This document shows positions 17,808 through 27,397 of a stretch of 64,000 nt of DNA, one piece after another; the first letter of the stretch is position 1, and each line of letters starts with the position of its first letter. Both the position numbers and the translations under genes were made by a program. A model generated the notes under the pieces. The model had not been told where the DNA came from. It saw only the letters and a list, made by a program, of their open reading frames with translations, and ran no database searches. The stretch is taken from contig NZ_FO082820.1 in assembly GCF_000967425.1 (NCBI RefSeq), positions 2,728,001 to 2,792,000 of the forward strand, given 5' to 3'. This stretch comes from Pseudorhizobium banfieldiae (GTDB lineage: Bacteria > Pseudomonadota > Alphaproteobacteria > Rhizobiales > Rhizobiaceae).

Positions 17808-19304
17808 ATGGCCGATACCAAGAACGAAACCACCCTCTCCTCCGACGCCACGGAAGTCCGTGCCCAGAAGCTGAAGCTCCTGCGCGAGAAGATCGGCGAC
17901 GTCTACCCGGCGCATTTTCACCGGACTATGACCAATGCGGATCTGGCGGAGAAATACGAGAACCTCGAGGCGGACGTCGAGACGCAGGACGTCGTGACTG
18001 TGGCGGGCCGCGTCTACTCCATGCGCAACTCCGGCATGTTCATCGACCTGCGCGACGCTTCCGGCAAGATCCAGATCTTCAGCCACAAGGATACGACGCC
18101 CGAGGAGGCGCGCGACATGCTGCCGATGATCGACCTCGGCGACATCATCGGCGTCACCGGCGTCGTCCGCCGTACCAAGCGCGGTGAACTGACGATCAAC
18201 GCGCAAGAGATCACCATGCTGACCAAGTCTCTCCTGCCCATGCCGGAGAAGTATCATGGTCTCGCGGACATCGAGATGCGCTACCGCAAGCGCCACCTCG
18301 ACATACTGTCGAACGAGGAGTCCAAGCTTCGCTTCCAGCAGCGCAGCCGGATCCTTTCCGGCATTCGTCGCTTCATGGAAGACGACGGCTTCATGGAAGT
18401 CGAGACGCCGATGCTTCAGTCGATCTACGGCGGCGCAACGGCCGAACCCTTCAAGACGCACCACAACACGCTGAAGCTCGACATGTACCTGCGCATCGCG
18501 CCGGAACTGTTCCTCAAGCGCACGCTGGTCTCCGGCCTTTCCGACAAGGTCTTCGAGGTAAACCGGAACTTCCGCAATGAAGGCGTGTCCACCCGGCACA
18601 ATCCCGAATTCACCATGATGGAGTGCTACTGGGCCTATGCCGATTACGAGGACATGATGGACCTCGTCGAGCGCCTCTTCGCGCGGCTTGCGATGGCCGT
18701 CCATGGCTCCACGGAATTCAAGTACGGAGACAAGGAGCTTTCCTTCAAGGGACCGTTCCGCCGCGTGCCCATGCCGGACGCCGTCAAGGAGGCCACCGGC
18801 ATCGACTTCCTGGCGATCAAGACGGACGAGGAGGCACGCGCTGCGGCCAAGGCCGCCGGCTTCGAGGTCGAGAAGGACTGGACCTGGGGCGAATGCCTTG
18901 CCTTCATCTTCGAGGAGAAGGTGGAAGCAACGCTGATCCAGCCGGCCCACGTGACCCACTTCCCGAAGGACATCTCGCCCTTCGCCAAGGAAGTGCCGGG
19001 TGAGCCGCGCCTTGTCGAGCGCTTCGAGACCTACTGCAACACCTGGGAGATCGGCAACGCCTTCTCGGAACTGAACGATCCCGAGGAACAGCGTGCCCGC
19101 ATGATCGAGCAGCTCGAGCAGGCGCATGCGCGCGGCGAGAAGGACAAGCAGCTGGACGACGAATTCCTCGACGCCATCGACCAGGGCATGCCTCCGGCAG
19201 GCGGCCTCGGTATCGGCGTCGACCGTCTCATTATGCTGCTGACGGATGCTCCATCCATCCGAGACGTGATCCTCTTCCCCGCTCAACGGAGCCGGACGAA
19301 CTGA
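17808..19304 (+). CDS. lysS: Lysine--tRNA ligase, class II
   Basis: A class II lysyl-tRNA synthetase of 498 residues, not the class I form found in some alphaproteobacteria. The N-terminal OB-fold anticodon domain (VTVAGRVYSMRNSGMFIDL at about 64-82) precedes the catalytic core with motif 2 (FEVNRNFRNEGVSTRHNPEF) and motif 3 (GGLGIGVDRLIMLLT) with its conserved Arg. GAAGGAAGG precedes the start. Follows gltX; a strong terminator follows. Confidence 0.96.
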   Translation: MADTKNETTLSSDATEVRAQKLKLLREKIGDVYPAHFHRTMTNADLAEKYENLEADVETQDVVTVAGRVYSMRNSGMFIDLRDASGKIQIFSHKDTTPEEARDMLPMIDLGDIIGVTGVVRRTKRGELTINAQEITMLTKSLLPMPEKYHGLADIEMRYRKRHLDILSNEESKLRFQQRSRILSGIRRFMEDDGFMEVETPMLQSIYGGATAEPFKTHHNTLKLDMYLRIAPELFLKRTLVSGLSDKVFEVNRNFRNEGVSTRHNPEFTMMECYWAYADYEDMMDLVERLFARLAMAVHGSTEFKYGDKELSFKGPFRRVPMPDAVKEATGIDFLAIKTDEEARAAAKAAGFEVEKDWTWGECLAFIFEEKVEATLIQPAHVTHFPKDISPFAKEVPGEPRLVERFETYCNTWEIGNAFSELNDPEEQRARMIEQLEQAHARGEKDKQLDDEFLDAIDQGMPPAGGLGIGVDRLIMLLTDAPSIRDVILFPAQRSRTN

Positions 19305-19315
19305 TTTCCCACAAG

Positions 19316-19341
19316 AAAAGGCGGCCCTGGCCGCCTTTTTT
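19316..19341. terminator. Bidirectional terminator between lysS and the His-rich gene
   Basis: Arms AAAAGGCGGC and GCCGCCTTTT around a short CCTG loop, with a run of Ts on both strands. It serves lysS from the left and the convergent gene ending at 19362 from the right. Confidence 0.8.
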
Positions 19342-19361
19342 GTATCCGCAGTCCGACGTTC

Positions 19362-20594
19362 TCAATGCGTCTCTTGCAGCTCCGGCTTTCTGCGATGCTT
19401 TTCTGGGTCGTCGTCCTCCGCCACCACAGGCGCATGCGACGCCTCGGCGGCAGGCGCTGCCTCCTGCCCTTCTGGCTCTTTGTGGCTTGCTGCTTCTGAA
19501 GTCATCGGCTGGGCCCGCAGCTTGGCGAGCCAAGCTGCGCCGTGATCTTCCCCAGCCGCCTTGGCCGGCGTCTCCCCGCTATCATGCGGCACTGGCACCG
19601 CCCGCTCTGCGTCATGTTCATCCGGTCCGGCAGGCGTGGCCATCTCGTCCTTGCGATCTTTGGCCGGATGCTCGGCCTCATGTGCCGGCGCTACCTGCTC
19701 CGAATGCTCGGCATCCGTGCCGAAACCAGCCATGCCCTTGATTGAATCGAGCCAGCCTTTGGAGGCTGGGTCCGCCTCGCCGGCGTGGTCATCGCCCTGT
19801 GTCCCGACAGGTAATTCCTCACTACCGAGACCGACCATTCCCATCAGGGACGCGACGAGACCCTGGCCGTCATCCTTGCCATGCTCCACGGCAGGCGTTT
19901 CCGGGCCATGCGCTTCGTCGGCGCCGCCATGACCGGCGTCAGGGATCTCGCCGTGACCGGCGGCCTCTCCCTGTTCCTTCGTCTTGCGGTGATCGGCAGC
20001 TGTGCCGTGGCCGTCGCCCCCCTCGATCACCGGATCGACGCAATCGGCATCGTCCGTAAGAGAGGCGGACATGGCTTGCGCATCTTCCAGCGGCAGGTCG
20101 ATCCTGAGCCCCCAGAACTCGCCGGTGGCGCTGGCGCTGCCGTCGACGTAATAGGCGCTGATGGCTTGGTCAGGGCTACCAGCAGGCAGCCTGCTCGTAT
20201 CGGGGACATAGACGACTTGTGCCCCAATCGCACGCCCGCGCATTCTTGAGCGATCGGCAGGGCCTGCAGGATCCAGCACCGTGACCTGAACGAGATCGGA
20301 ATGTTCGGCCTGCTGGACAGAGCGCGCCACCCGCAGGGCCGTCTTCAGCCTGGCAATTCCATCGCCCGGCTTGTCGGTGGTGACATACTTGCGGATCCAG
20401 TAGCGGTCGGCCTTCTTGATCCTCACCGTCTCGATCGTCGTGCAGGAGAGCCCGTTGAGATCACCATAGGAGGGCCCAAGCAGCCTGTCGGCACCTATAT
20501 AGACGGCCGCCGCGCCGCTGCCGCCGCCGAGGACGGTCACCCCTGCAAGGATCAGGAGGAGCTTTCGCGGGATGCGGGACACGATCGATTTCAT
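19362..20594 (-). CDS. Membrane-anchored protein with His/Asp/Glu-rich low-complexity tail
   Basis: A 410-residue protein of unknown function. Residues about 11-33 form one N-terminal membrane helix or signal anchor (LLLILAGVTVLGGG). Residues 40-190 look globular, with two or more cysteines (LSCTTIE, DADCVDP). From about 195 to the end it is low-complexity, rich in Ala, Glu, Asp, Gly and about 17 His, often as GHG, DH or EH. An internal near-repeat is SLMGMVGLG versus SIKGMAGFG. The start ATG at 20594 is chosen; an upstream TTG is possible. It is divergent from the sit manganese genes, so metal binding is plausible but unproven. Confidence 0.75.
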   Translation of the reverse strand: MKSIVSRIPRKLLLILAGVTVLGGGSGAAAVYIGADRLLGPSYGDLNGLSCTTIETVRIKKADRYWIRKYVTTDKPGDGIARLKTALRVARSVQQAEHSDLVQVTVLDPAGPADRSRMRGRAIGAQVVYVPDTSRLPAGSPDQAISAYYVDGSASATGEFWGLRIDLPLEDAQAMSASLTDDADCVDPVIEGGDGHGTAADHRKTKEQGEAAGHGEIPDAGHGGADEAHGPETPAVEHGKDDGQGLVASLMGMVGLGSEELPVGTQGDDHAGEADPASKGWLDSIKGMAGFGTDAEHSEQVAPAHEAEHPAKDRKDEMATPAGPDEHDAERAVPVPHDSGETPAKAAGEDHGAAWLAKLRAQPMTSEAASHKEPEGQEAAPAAEASHAPVVAEDDDPEKHRRKPELQETH

Positions 20595-20685
20595 CCGCAA
20601 AGCTCCGGCATTCCAACCTCACTACGCAACACTCAAGGGGCGGCGGGAGTGACAGTGCCTCAAGGTCGTTGAGGAAAGTTTAAAC

Positions 20686-20713
20686 GGAACCTTCAGATGC
20701 GAGCCGTCGTTCC
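20686..20713. promoter_or_regulatory. GGAAC...GTTCC inverted pair, weak EcfG-type promoter candidate
   Basis: GGAAC at 20686-20690 is followed 17 bases later by CGTT (rightward). On the other strand GGAAC (20709-20713) is followed by GGTT (leftward, towards the His-rich gene). The 19-base spacing to TT is within the accepted 18-19 range for EcfG/RpoE2 promoters, but this is the weakest match of the set in the window. Confidence 0.3.
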
Positions 20714-20737
20714 CCCTGCAGCTCCGGACATTATGCG

Positions 20738-20750
20738 AATGACTTTCATT
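20738..20750. promoter_or_regulatory. Fur-type box upstream of sitA
   Basis: AATGA-CTT-TCATT is a palindrome matching the arms of the classical Fur box core. It lies 5 bases upstream of the sitA -35 element. Confidence 0.5.
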
Positions 20751-20754
20751 AGCG

Positions 20755-20783
20755 TTGACAGCAGGGTCTCCGGTAAATATTGT
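20755..20783 (+). promoter_or_regulatory. sitA promoter
   Basis: Consensus -35 TTGACA (20755-20760), 17-base spacer, -10 TATTGT (20778-20783). The predicted start point falls near 20790, inside the TTGCAA palindrome. Confidence 0.6.
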
Positions 20784-20785
20784 TA

Positions 20786-20802
20786 TTGCAACTTAATTGC
20801 AA
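20786..20802. promoter_or_regulatory. Mur-type manganese-responsive operator
   Basis: TTGCAACTTAATTGCAA is a 6-5-6 inverted repeat covering the predicted sitA start point. It matches the TGCAA-n5-TTGCA pattern I recall for Mur (manganese-responsive Fur) sites before rhizobial sit operons. Manganese-loaded Mur would repress here. Confidence 0.6.
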
Positions 20803-20820
20803 AAGAGGTTGACTATCGAC

Positions 20821-21720
20821 ATGACGGCATCCCAGTTTCTTTTTCGCGGTCTCTTCCTCGCAGCAATGGTCATCGCGCCCACGGCATCTGCCGTTGCGGA
20901 GGACAAGGTGAAGGTCGTCACGACCTTTACGGTCATTGCCGACATGGCTCGCAATGTTGCGGGAGATGTTGCTGATGTCGAAAGCATCACCAAGCCGGGC
21001 GCCGAGATTCACAACTACCAGCCGACACCGCACGACCTGCTGCGTGCCCGGGACGCCGACCTCATCCTGCGCAACGGCCTCAACCTGGAGCTCTGGTTCG
21101 AGAAGTTTCTCGCCAACCTCGGCGACGTTCCCAGCGTGACGGCCTCCGACGGAGTAGAGCCCATGGCAATCGCCGGGGGAAGCTATGAGGGCAAGCCAAA
21201 CCCACATGCCTGGATGTCTCTGGAGAACGCCGTGATCTATGTGGAGAACATACGCAGGGGCCTGAGCGAGGTCGATCCGGACAATGCCGAGACCTATGCA
21301 GCCAATGCGGCAGCCTATACCGAAAAGCTGAAGGCAGCCGTGCAGCCGATCCGCGACCAGCTCGCCGCACTTCCGGAAGAGCAACGCTGGCTCGTCACCA
21401 GTGAGGGCGCCTTTTCTTACCTCGCCCGCGATTTCGGGCTGAAGGAGCTCTATCTCTGGCCGGTCAATGCGGATAGCCAAGGTACGCCGCAGCAGGTTCG
21501 CGCCGTGATCGACGCCGTGCGCGAACACAGGATCAAGGTCGTCTTCAGCGAGAGCACCGTATCCTCCGATCCCGCGGAACAGGTGGCGCGTGAAACCGGC
21601 GCTGCCTATGGCGGCGTCCTCTATGTCGACTCGCTGAGTGAAGAAGACGGGCCGGTGCCCAGCTATCTCGATCTGCTGACAGTGACGGTCGATACGGTTG
21701 CGAAGGGTCTCGCCTCATGA
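20821..21720 (+). CDS. sitA: Manganese/zinc ABC transporter substrate-binding protein
   Basis: Periplasmic cluster A-I metal-binding protein, 299 residues, with a signal peptide of about 28 residues ending ASAVAE. Metal ligands of the family are visible: His in [13 protein letters not shown], His in KPNPHAWMS, Glu in VVFSESTV and Asp in [12 protein letters not shown]. The ATG at 20821 is chosen over an upstream TTG that lies inside the operator. The gene is the first of sitABCD and overlaps sitB by ATGA. Rhizobial SitABCD imports mainly Mn(II), needed for superoxide dismutase. Confidence 0.93.
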   Translation: MTASQFLFRGLFLAAMVIAPTASAVAEDKVKVVTTFTVIADMARNVAGDVADVESITKPGAEIHNYQPTPHDLLRARDADLILRNGLNLELWFEKFLANLGDVPSVTASDGVEPMAIAGGSYEGKPNPHAWMSLENAVIYVENIRRGLSEVDPDNAETYAANAAAYTEKLKAAVQPIRDQLAALPEEQRWLVTSEGAFSYLARDFGLKELYLWPVNADSQGTPQQVRAVIDAVREHRIKVVFSESTVSSDPAEQVARETGAAYGGVLYVDSLSEEDGPVPSYLDLLTVTVDTVAKGLAS

Positions 21721-22610
21721 TGATGGGCAGGGCGAAGCCTGCACCCGCCGGGCTCCGGGTCAATGACATCACGGTAGCCTATCGCAACGGCCTGACGGCC
21801 CTGCGGCATGCAAGCTTCACCGTCCCCAGAGGAACGATCACTGCGCTTGTCGGCGTCAACGGGGCCGGCAAGTCCACCCTCTTCAAGGCGATCATGGGCT
21901 TCGTTCAGCTGACCAATGGATCGGTGGAAATCCTCGGCATGCCTGCGCATGACGCCCTGCGCCAAAATATGGTGGCCTACGTGCCGCAGGCCGAGGAGGT
22001 CGACTGGAATTTCCCTGTCCTCGTCGAAGACGTCGTGATGATGGGCCGCTACGGCCACATGAACTTCCTGCGCATCCCTTCCCGCCGCGACCACGACCTG
22101 GTGACGGAAGCCCTGCAGCGGGTGAACATGCTGGAGTACCGCAAGCGCCAGATCGGCGAATTGTCCGGCGGCCAGCGCAAGCGCGTCTTCCTTGCCCGTG
22201 CGCTGGCGCAGGAGGGCCAGATCATCCTGCTCGACGAACCGTTCACGGGCGTCGACGTCACGACCGAGGAGCAGATCATCGAATTGCTGAAGAGCCTGCG
22301 TGATGAGGGACGGGTGATGCTCGTCTCCACGCACAACCTTGGGAGCGTCCCGGACTTCTGCGATCGAACGGTCTTCGTCAAGGGCACCGTGCTCGCCTAT
22401 GGCAGGACGGAGGACACCTTTACGGAGGCGAACCTGGAAAAGGCCTTCGGCGGCGTCCTGCGCCACTTCATCCTGAGTGGAACCGACCTGCACGACGACG
22501 CCGATCCGCGCCATCTCAAGGTCATCAGCGACGACGAGCGGCCGTTCGTGGTCTATGGCGACCGGCAGCAGAAGCAGAAGACGAGAGACGATGCTCCAGA
22601 CGCTTCTTGA
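21717..22610 (+). CDS. sitB: Manganese ABC transporter ATP-binding protein
   Basis: ABC ATPase of 297 residues. Walker [10 protein letters not shown] near residue 47, signature LSGGQRKR, Walker [13 protein letters not shown], and the switch His in MLVSTHNLG. The C-terminus has an extension of about 45 polar residues (from [13 protein letters not shown]) that is common in sit/mnt ATPases of rhizobia. Three successive Met codons begin the gene; the first overlaps the sitA stop. The last 20 bases overlap sitC. Confidence 0.94.
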   Translation: MMMGRAKPAPAGLRVNDITVAYRNGLTALRHASFTVPRGTITALVGVNGAGKSTLFKAIMGFVQLTNGSVEILGMPAHDALRQNMVAYVPQAEEVDWNFPVLVEDVVMMGRYGHMNFLRIPSRRDHDLVTEALQRVNMLEYRKRQIGELSGGQRKRVFLARALAQEGQIILLDEPFTGVDVTTEEQIIELLKSLRDEGRVMLVSTHNLGSVPDFCDRTVFVKGTVLAYGRTEDTFTEANLEKAFGGVLRHFILSGTDLHDDADPRHLKVISDDERPFVVYGDRQQKQKTRDDAPDAS

Positions 22611-23451
22611 GCCGTTTACCTACGACTACATGCGCAACGCCATCTGGGTCAGCGCGCTGGTGGGAGCTGTCTGCGGCTTCCTGTCCGCCTATCTGATGCT
22701 GAAGGGCTGGTCGCTGATCGGCGATGCCCTCTCCCACTCCATCGTGCCGGGCGTCGCCGGAGCCTATATGCTGGGCCTGCCCTTCGCGCTCGGTGCCTTC
22801 CTGTCCGGCGGGCTTGCCGCCGGCGCCATGCTGTTCCTCAACCAGCGCACCCGGCTGAAGGAGGACGCCATCATCGGGCTGATCTTCACCTCCTTCTTCG
22901 GGCTTGGCCTGTTCATGGTCTCGCTCTCGCCGACCTCGGTGAACATCCAGACGATCGTACTCGGCAACATCCTCGCGATCACGCCCGCGGACACGCTCCA
23001 GCTCGTCATCATCGGCGGCGTCAGCCTCGTGATCCTGACGCTCAAGTGGAAGGATCTTATGGTCGCCTTCTTCGACGAGAACCACGCGCGCACCATCGGC
23101 CTCCGGCCGGACCTCCTTCGTCTGCTGTTCTTCACCTTGCTTTCCGCATCCACCGTCGCCGCACTGCAAACGGTAGGCGCATTCCTCGTGGTCGCCATGG
23201 TGGTGACGCCTGGTGCGACTGCCTATCTGCTGACAGATCGCTTCCAGCGGGTTATCGTCCTTGCCCTCGCCATCGGCGCCGCAACTAGCTTTGCCGGCGC
23301 CTATCTCAGCTACTTCCTCGACGGCGCGACTGGTGGGATTATGGTCGTCCTCCAGACGGGGCTCTTCCTCCTCGCTTTCCTGTTCGCTCCGAAGCACGGC
23401 ATGCTGGCGGCGCGCCGACGGCTCCGCACGACGCTGGAGGAGACAGCATGA
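22591..23451 (+). CDS. sitC: Manganese ABC transporter permease
   Basis: Inner-membrane permease of the ABC-3 family, 286 residues, with about eight helices. Typical segments: [40 protein letters not shown]. The start at 22591 ([14 protein letters not shown]) lies inside the 3' end of sitB, indicating translational coupling. It pairs with sitD as a heterodimeric channel and shares many segments with it, so they are ancient duplicates. Confidence 0.94.
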   Translation: MLQTLLEPFTYDYMRNAIWVSALVGAVCGFLSAYLMLKGWSLIGDALSHSIVPGVAGAYMLGLPFALGAFLSGGLAAGAMLFLNQRTRLKEDAIIGLIFTSFFGLGLFMVSLSPTSVNIQTIVLGNILAITPADTLQLVIIGGVSLVILTLKWKDLMVAFFDENHARTIGLRPDLLRLLFFTLLSASTVAALQTVGAFLVVAMVVTPGATAYLLTDRFQRVIVLALAIGAATSFAGAYLSYFLDGATGGIMVVLQTGLFLLAFLFAPKHGMLAARRRLRTTLEETA

Positions 23452-24299
23452 GCGGCTTTCTCGACTTCATCGACCTCGCCACCTTCCCCTTCCAGATCGA
23501 CTTCATGCAGCGCGCCTTCCTGGTGACGCTGATGATTGCAGTGCCGATGGCCATTCTCTCATGCTTCCTAGTGCTGAAGGGCTGGTCGCTGATGGGCGAT
23601 GCAGTATCGCACGCCGTTTTTCCCGGCGTGGTGCTCGCCTACATTTTCTCCATTCCCCTTGCCATCGGCGCCTTTGCGGCGGGAATGACATGCGCGCTGG
23701 CAACCGGCTTCCTGAAGGAGAACAGCCGGATCAAGGAGGACACGGTGCTCGGCATCGTTTTCTCCGGCATGTTCGGCCTCGGCCTCGTCCTCTACGTCAA
23801 GGTGCAGAGCGACGTGCACCTCGACCACATCCTTTTCGGAGACATGCTGGGCATCACACCCTACGACATGGTTGAGACCGGCTTGATCGCGCTGGCGTCA
23901 ACGCTTTTCCTGGTGATCCTGCGCAAGGACCTTCTCCTGCAGTCCTTCGATGAGCAGCACGCCCGAGCGATCGGCCTCCCGACCCGTCTGCTGCATTACG
24001 GCCTGCTCGCAGTGCTGTCGCTGGTCGTGGTGGGTGCCTTGAAGGCGGTCGGCATCATCCTGGCAATCGCGCTGCTGGTTGCCCCGGGAGCCATCGCCTT
24101 CCTGCTCACGCGACGCTTTGCGGCAATGCTGCTCGCCGCCACCGCTGTTGCCGTCACTGCCACGCTCGCCGGCATCTATCTGAGCTTCTTCATCGACAGC
24201 GCACCGGCACCCACGATCGTGCTGGTGATGACGGCCATGTTCATCGTCGCCTTCGCGAAAACGACGCTTGCCGAAAAAGGCCGCACCTCGGCCACCTGA
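23448..24299 (+). CDS. sitD: Manganese ABC transporter permease
   Basis: Second ABC-3 permease, 283 residues, overlapping sitC by ATGA. It carries the same LVLKGWSLMGDAVSHAVFPG and AIALLVAPGAIAFLLTRRF segments as sitC. About eight hydrophobic helices. Last gene of sitABCD; a long hairpin follows. Confidence 0.94.
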   Translation: MSGFLDFIDLATFPFQIDFMQRAFLVTLMIAVPMAILSCFLVLKGWSLMGDAVSHAVFPGVVLAYIFSIPLAIGAFAAGMTCALATGFLKENSRIKEDTVLGIVFSGMFGLGLVLYVKVQSDVHLDHILFGDMLGITPYDMVETGLIALASTLFLVILRKDLLLQSFDEQHARAIGLPTRLLHYGLLAVLSLVVVGALKAVGIILAIALLVAPGAIAFLLTRRFAAMLLAATAVAVTATLAGIYLSFFIDSAPAPTIVLVMTAMFIVAFAKTTLAEKGRTSAT

Positions 24300-24304
24300 A
24301 CGCA

Positions 24305-24335
24305 AAGAGCGGCCTCTCGACGAGAAGCCGCTCTT
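24305..24335. terminator. Hairpin between convergent sitD and tal
   Basis: Outer arms AAGAGCGGC/GCCGCTCTT with an inner TCTCG/CGAGA extension give a nearly continuous 14-bp stem with a one-base apex. T-runs beyond it are short. It can serve both sitD and tal. Confidence 0.6.
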
Positions 24336-24355
24336 CATTCCGACGTCTGCGATAA

Positions 24356-25315
24356 TCAGGCCGCAGCCAGTTCCTTCTTCACCATGGTGCGGAGTGCGAC
24401 GAGGTCCTTGGCGAACGAACGAATGCCCTCGGCGAGCTTTTCCGTCGCCATGGCATCCTCGTTCAGCATCCAGCGGAAGCTCTTTTCGTCTATCGGCTGG
24501 AAGGGATCTTCGGTGATGTTGTCCGGCGAGAGCTTGCGCTCCAGCTTTCCCTGGTCCTTGTCCAGTTCGTCGAGAAGTGCCGGGCTGATCGTCAGGCGGT
24601 CGCATCCTGCCAGCGCTTCGATCTCACCGGCATTGCGGAACGACGCGCCCATGACGATCGTCTCGATGCCGTTCGCCTTGTAGTAATTGTAGATCTGGCG
24701 GACCGAAATGACACCCGGATCCGTCTCGGCGGTATAGTCCTCTCCAGTCGACTTCTTGTACCAGTCGAGGATGCGGCCGACGAAGGGCGAGATCAGGAAA
24801 ACCTTGGCATCGGCGCAGGCAATGGCCTGGGCCTTGGAGAAGAGCAGCGTCAGGTTGCAGTCGATACCCTCAGTCTGCAGCACTTCCGCTGCCTTGATGC
24901 CTTCCCATGTGGACGCCAGCTTGATCAGGATGCGGTCCCGCTCGATGCCGCGTTCCTTGTAGGCTGCGATGATGCCGCGCGCCTTGGCGATGGAGGCTTC
25001 CGTATCGAAGGAGAGATCGGCATCGACTTCCGTCGAGACGCGGCCCGGCACGATGTTGGCAAGCGCTGCGCCGACCGAAATGGCCAGACGATCCGCGACA
25101 GCGGCAATCACTGCATCCGAGCCGCCGTTCTGTGTCTTGCCCCAGGTTATGGCCTCCTTGACGGCATCCGCGAACATTGGTGTGCCTAGCGCCTTCAGGA
25201 CAATCGTCGGATTGGTCGTGCAATCTACCGGTTTCAGGCGTGTGACCGCTTCGATATCGCCGGTATCGGCGACGACCGTGGTCATCGAACGGAGCTGTTC
25301 TAGTTTCGACGTCAT
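24356..25315 (-). CDS. tal: Transaldolase
   Basis: Transfers a dihydroxyacetone unit in the non-oxidative pentose phosphate pathway. 319 residues, the long TalB class. The conserved start [19 protein letters not shown], the segment [12 protein letters not shown], the Schiff-base lysine in [11 protein letters not shown] (about residue 132) and the late segment [19 protein letters not shown] are all present. GAAGGATT precedes the ATG at 25315. It is divergent from a SorC regulator and would process xylulose-5-phosphate made by XylAB and the polyol operon. Confidence 0.96.
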   Translation of the reverse strand: MTSKLEQLRSMTTVVADTGDIEAVTRLKPVDCTTNPTIVLKALGTPMFADAVKEAITWGKTQNGGSDAVIAAVADRLAISVGAALANIVPGRVSTEVDADLSFDTEASIAKARGIIAAYKERGIERDRILIKLASTWEGIKAAEVLQTEGIDCNLTLLFSKAQAIACADAKVFLISPFVGRILDWYKKSTGEDYTAETDPGVISVRQIYNYYKANGIETIVMGASFRNAGEIEALAGCDRLTISPALLDELDKDQGKLERKLSPDNITEDPFQPIDEKSFRWMLNEDAMATEKLAEGIRSFAKDLVALRTMVKKELAAA

Positions 25316-25472
25316 GCCGGCAATCCTTCGGATGGTGAGTGGACGACTGGACGACCATATGGCCGACCTCACATCGACTATCAACAGCCGAACATGGCCA
25401 AGTCAAGACATTTGCTCATTCGCATCGACATAAGTATCATGCCCTTCGACAAAGACCTCAGACGGTGTTTTC

Positions 25473-26453
25473 TTGGCAAAGCTTAGGCGCGAAACCCATC
25501 CCGGCATAACCGAAGCCTCTTCGACGCGGCTGCGGGCAGCATGGCTCTACTACAATCAGGGACTGACCCAGAAGGAGGTCGCGGAACGCCTCGGCGTCAG
25601 CCGTTCCACCGTCATCCGCATGCTGGACGAGGCCATGAAGCGGTCGGAGGTCCAGATCTGGATCGATGCCGGTGTCGACGACTGCCTGGCGCTGGCGACC
25701 CAGCTGGAGCAGGCCTACGGCCTCGATGAAGCGATCGTCGTGCCACAACCGCGTGACGCGAGTGCCGAAGCCCAGGCGAAGGCCGTTGGCCTGGCACTCG
25801 GCCAGTTCCTGTCGGAGGCGATCCAGGAAGACATGACGATCGGTGTCGGCTGGGGCCGCACGATGACCGCCTCGCTGGCAAGCTTCCGGCCGCCGCGCCG
25901 CCAGAATTGCAAGGTGGTCTCACTGCTTGGCGGTATCGTCGCCGTGCACAGGACCAACCCGATCGACTACACATGGCGGCTGGCCAGCCAGCTCGGGGCC
26001 GAATGCTACCTCTTTCTGGCGCCGCTGCTCGTCGATTCCAGCGCGACCAAGCGCGCCCTCATCGAGAGGTGCGGGCTGAAAGCGATCTATGACCTCGCGG
26101 AAGAAATGGATCTCGCCGTCGTCAGCTGCGGCGATATCGGCCAGCATTCCACGTCGCTCTCGGAAGGCTTCATCTCCAAGGCGGAACTGGCCGAACTGAT
26201 CGACGCCGGCTGCGTCTGCGACACCATGTTCAACTTCCTCGATGCCGACGGGCGCTCGGTCGACCATCCAATCAACGAGCGGGTGATGTCGGTCGATCTC
26301 GACACGTTGAAAAAGGCAAAGCACATCGTGCTCTCCTCCGGCGGCGCCCACCGCGCCCTCGCCATCCGCGCCACCATCCGTCGCATCGGCTGTAACACCC
26401 TCATCACGGATGAGAGCGCGGCCAGGGAGCTATTGCGGCTGGCGAAGAACTAG
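25473..26453 (+). CDS. SorC/DeoR-type sugar-binding transcriptional regulator
   Basis: A 326-residue regulator. An N-terminal helix-turn-helix (YYNQGLTQKEVAERLGVSRS, then TVIRMLDEA, about residues 26-54) is followed by a sugar-phosphate isomerase-like effector domain (IGVGWGRTM, VVSLLGGIVA, HIVLSSGGAHRALAIRA). The start appears to be TTG at 25473; no in-frame ATG lies near and the alignment to family N-termini fits. It is divergent from tal with a 157-bp gap that contains a tandem TGGACGAC repeat and CCATATGG (25358-25365), so it may regulate tal. Its stop overlaps that of the convergent alkyltransferase gene. Confidence 0.88.
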   Translation: MAKLRRETHPGITEASSTRLRAAWLYYNQGLTQKEVAERLGVSRSTVIRMLDEAMKRSEVQIWIDAGVDDCLALATQLEQAYGLDEAIVVPQPRDASAEAQAKAVGLALGQFLSEAIQEDMTIGVGWGRTMTASLASFRPPRRQNCKVVSLLGGIVAVHRTNPIDYTWRLASQLGAECYLFLAPLLVDSSATKRALIERCGLKAIYDLAEEMDLAVVSCGDIGQHSTSLSEGFISKAELAELIDAGCVCDTMFNFLDADGRSVDHPINERVMSVDLDTLKKAKHIVLSSGGAHRALAIRATIRRIGCNTLITDESAARELLRLAKN

Positions 26454-27331
26454 AGGTTGCCCGCTTCCCAGCCGAGGATAGCCCGCTTGCGCGTCAGCCC
26501 CCAGTGGTAGCCGGTAAGTGCACCGCTCTTGCCGAGCGCCCTGTGGCAGGGGACGACGAAGGAGATGGGGTTTCGGCCAATCGCGGCGCCGACGGCGCGG
26601 CTGGCCGATGGCTGGCCGATGTCGCGCGCTACGTCGGAATAGGTGACCGCCTTGCCGAAGGGGATCTTCAGGAGGCTCTGCCAGACGCGTACCTGGAAGT
26701 CCGAGCCGATCAGCACGACCTTCAGCGGCTGCTCCGACGACCATTGAGAGCGGTCGAAGATGCGGCGGATATAGGGCGCCGTCGCCTCCAGATCTTCCAC
26801 ATATTGCGCCATCGGCCAACGACATGTCATGTCGTCGAGCGCCGCCCGCTCGCCACCTAGATCGGAGAATGCCAGACCGGCGAGACCGCGATCCGTGGCC
26901 ATCACCAGGGCGACGCCGAACGGTGACGGATGGAAACCGTAGCGGATGGTGAGTCCGCCGCCCCTGGCCTTCCACTCTCCGGGCGACATCGCCTCGTGCG
27001 TCACGAAGAGGTCGTGCAGGCGTCCGGGCCCGGAAAGACCGAGTTCATAGGAGGTGTCGAGTAGCGGGAGCCCCTCCCGTCCAAGCAGTCGCTTGGCATG
27101 ATCGAGCGTTACCGCCTGCAGGAATGCCTTGGGCGACAGCCCGGCCCAGCGGGTGAATACTTTCTGCAACTGTGTCGGCGACTGGCCGAGTTCGGAAGCG
27201 ATCGCCTCCAACGACGGCTGCTGACGGTAGTCGAGGGTAATCCGTTCGATGACCTTGCGAACGATCTCGTAATCGTTGCCATGTGGTGTGGCGTCGAATG
27301 CGGGCTCGGCAAACTGGGCAAGTGCGTTCAT
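26450..27331 (-). CDS. Ada-like AraC/methylated-DNA--cysteine S-methyltransferase
   Basis: Repairs O6-alkylguanine by irreversible transfer of the alkyl group to a cysteine. 293 residues. An AraC-type helix-turn-helix is at about 30-110 (LEAIASELGQSPTQLQKVF), then a ribonuclease-like domain and the alkyltransferase core with helix-turn-helix QPSASRAVGAAIGRNP and active site VPCHR near residue 260. The N-terminal zinc-cysteine phosphotriester domain of E. coli Ada is absent, so it should not be activated by backbone methylation. GGAGACGACC precedes the start. Downstream of DUF2244 and in a DNA-repair neighbourhood. Confidence 0.92.
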   Translation of the reverse strand: MNALAQFAEPAFDATPHGNDYEIVRKVIERITLDYRQQPSLEAIASELGQSPTQLQKVFTRWAGLSPKAFLQAVTLDHAKRLLGREGLPLLDTSYELGLSGPGRLHDLFVTHEAMSPGEWKARGGGLTIRYGFHPSPFGVALVMATDRGLAGLAFSDLGGERAALDDMTCRWPMAQYVEDLEATAPYIRRIFDRSQWSSEQPLKVVLIGSDFQVRVWQSLLKIPFGKAVTYSDVARDIGQPSASRAVGAAIGRNPISFVVPCHRALGKSGALTGYHWGLTRKRAILGWEAGNL

Positions 27332-27397
27332 CGGTCGTCTCCTTTGCCTGCAGAATGACGCAGTCACGAGCGCGAGACCACCCGATTCTTGCAGTTG

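Noticed and set aside
26450..27331. Alkyltransferase as a truncated Ada
   Set aside because: The AraC plus alkyltransferase arrangement without the zinc domain is a known complete form and has its own good start, so it is not a broken gene.
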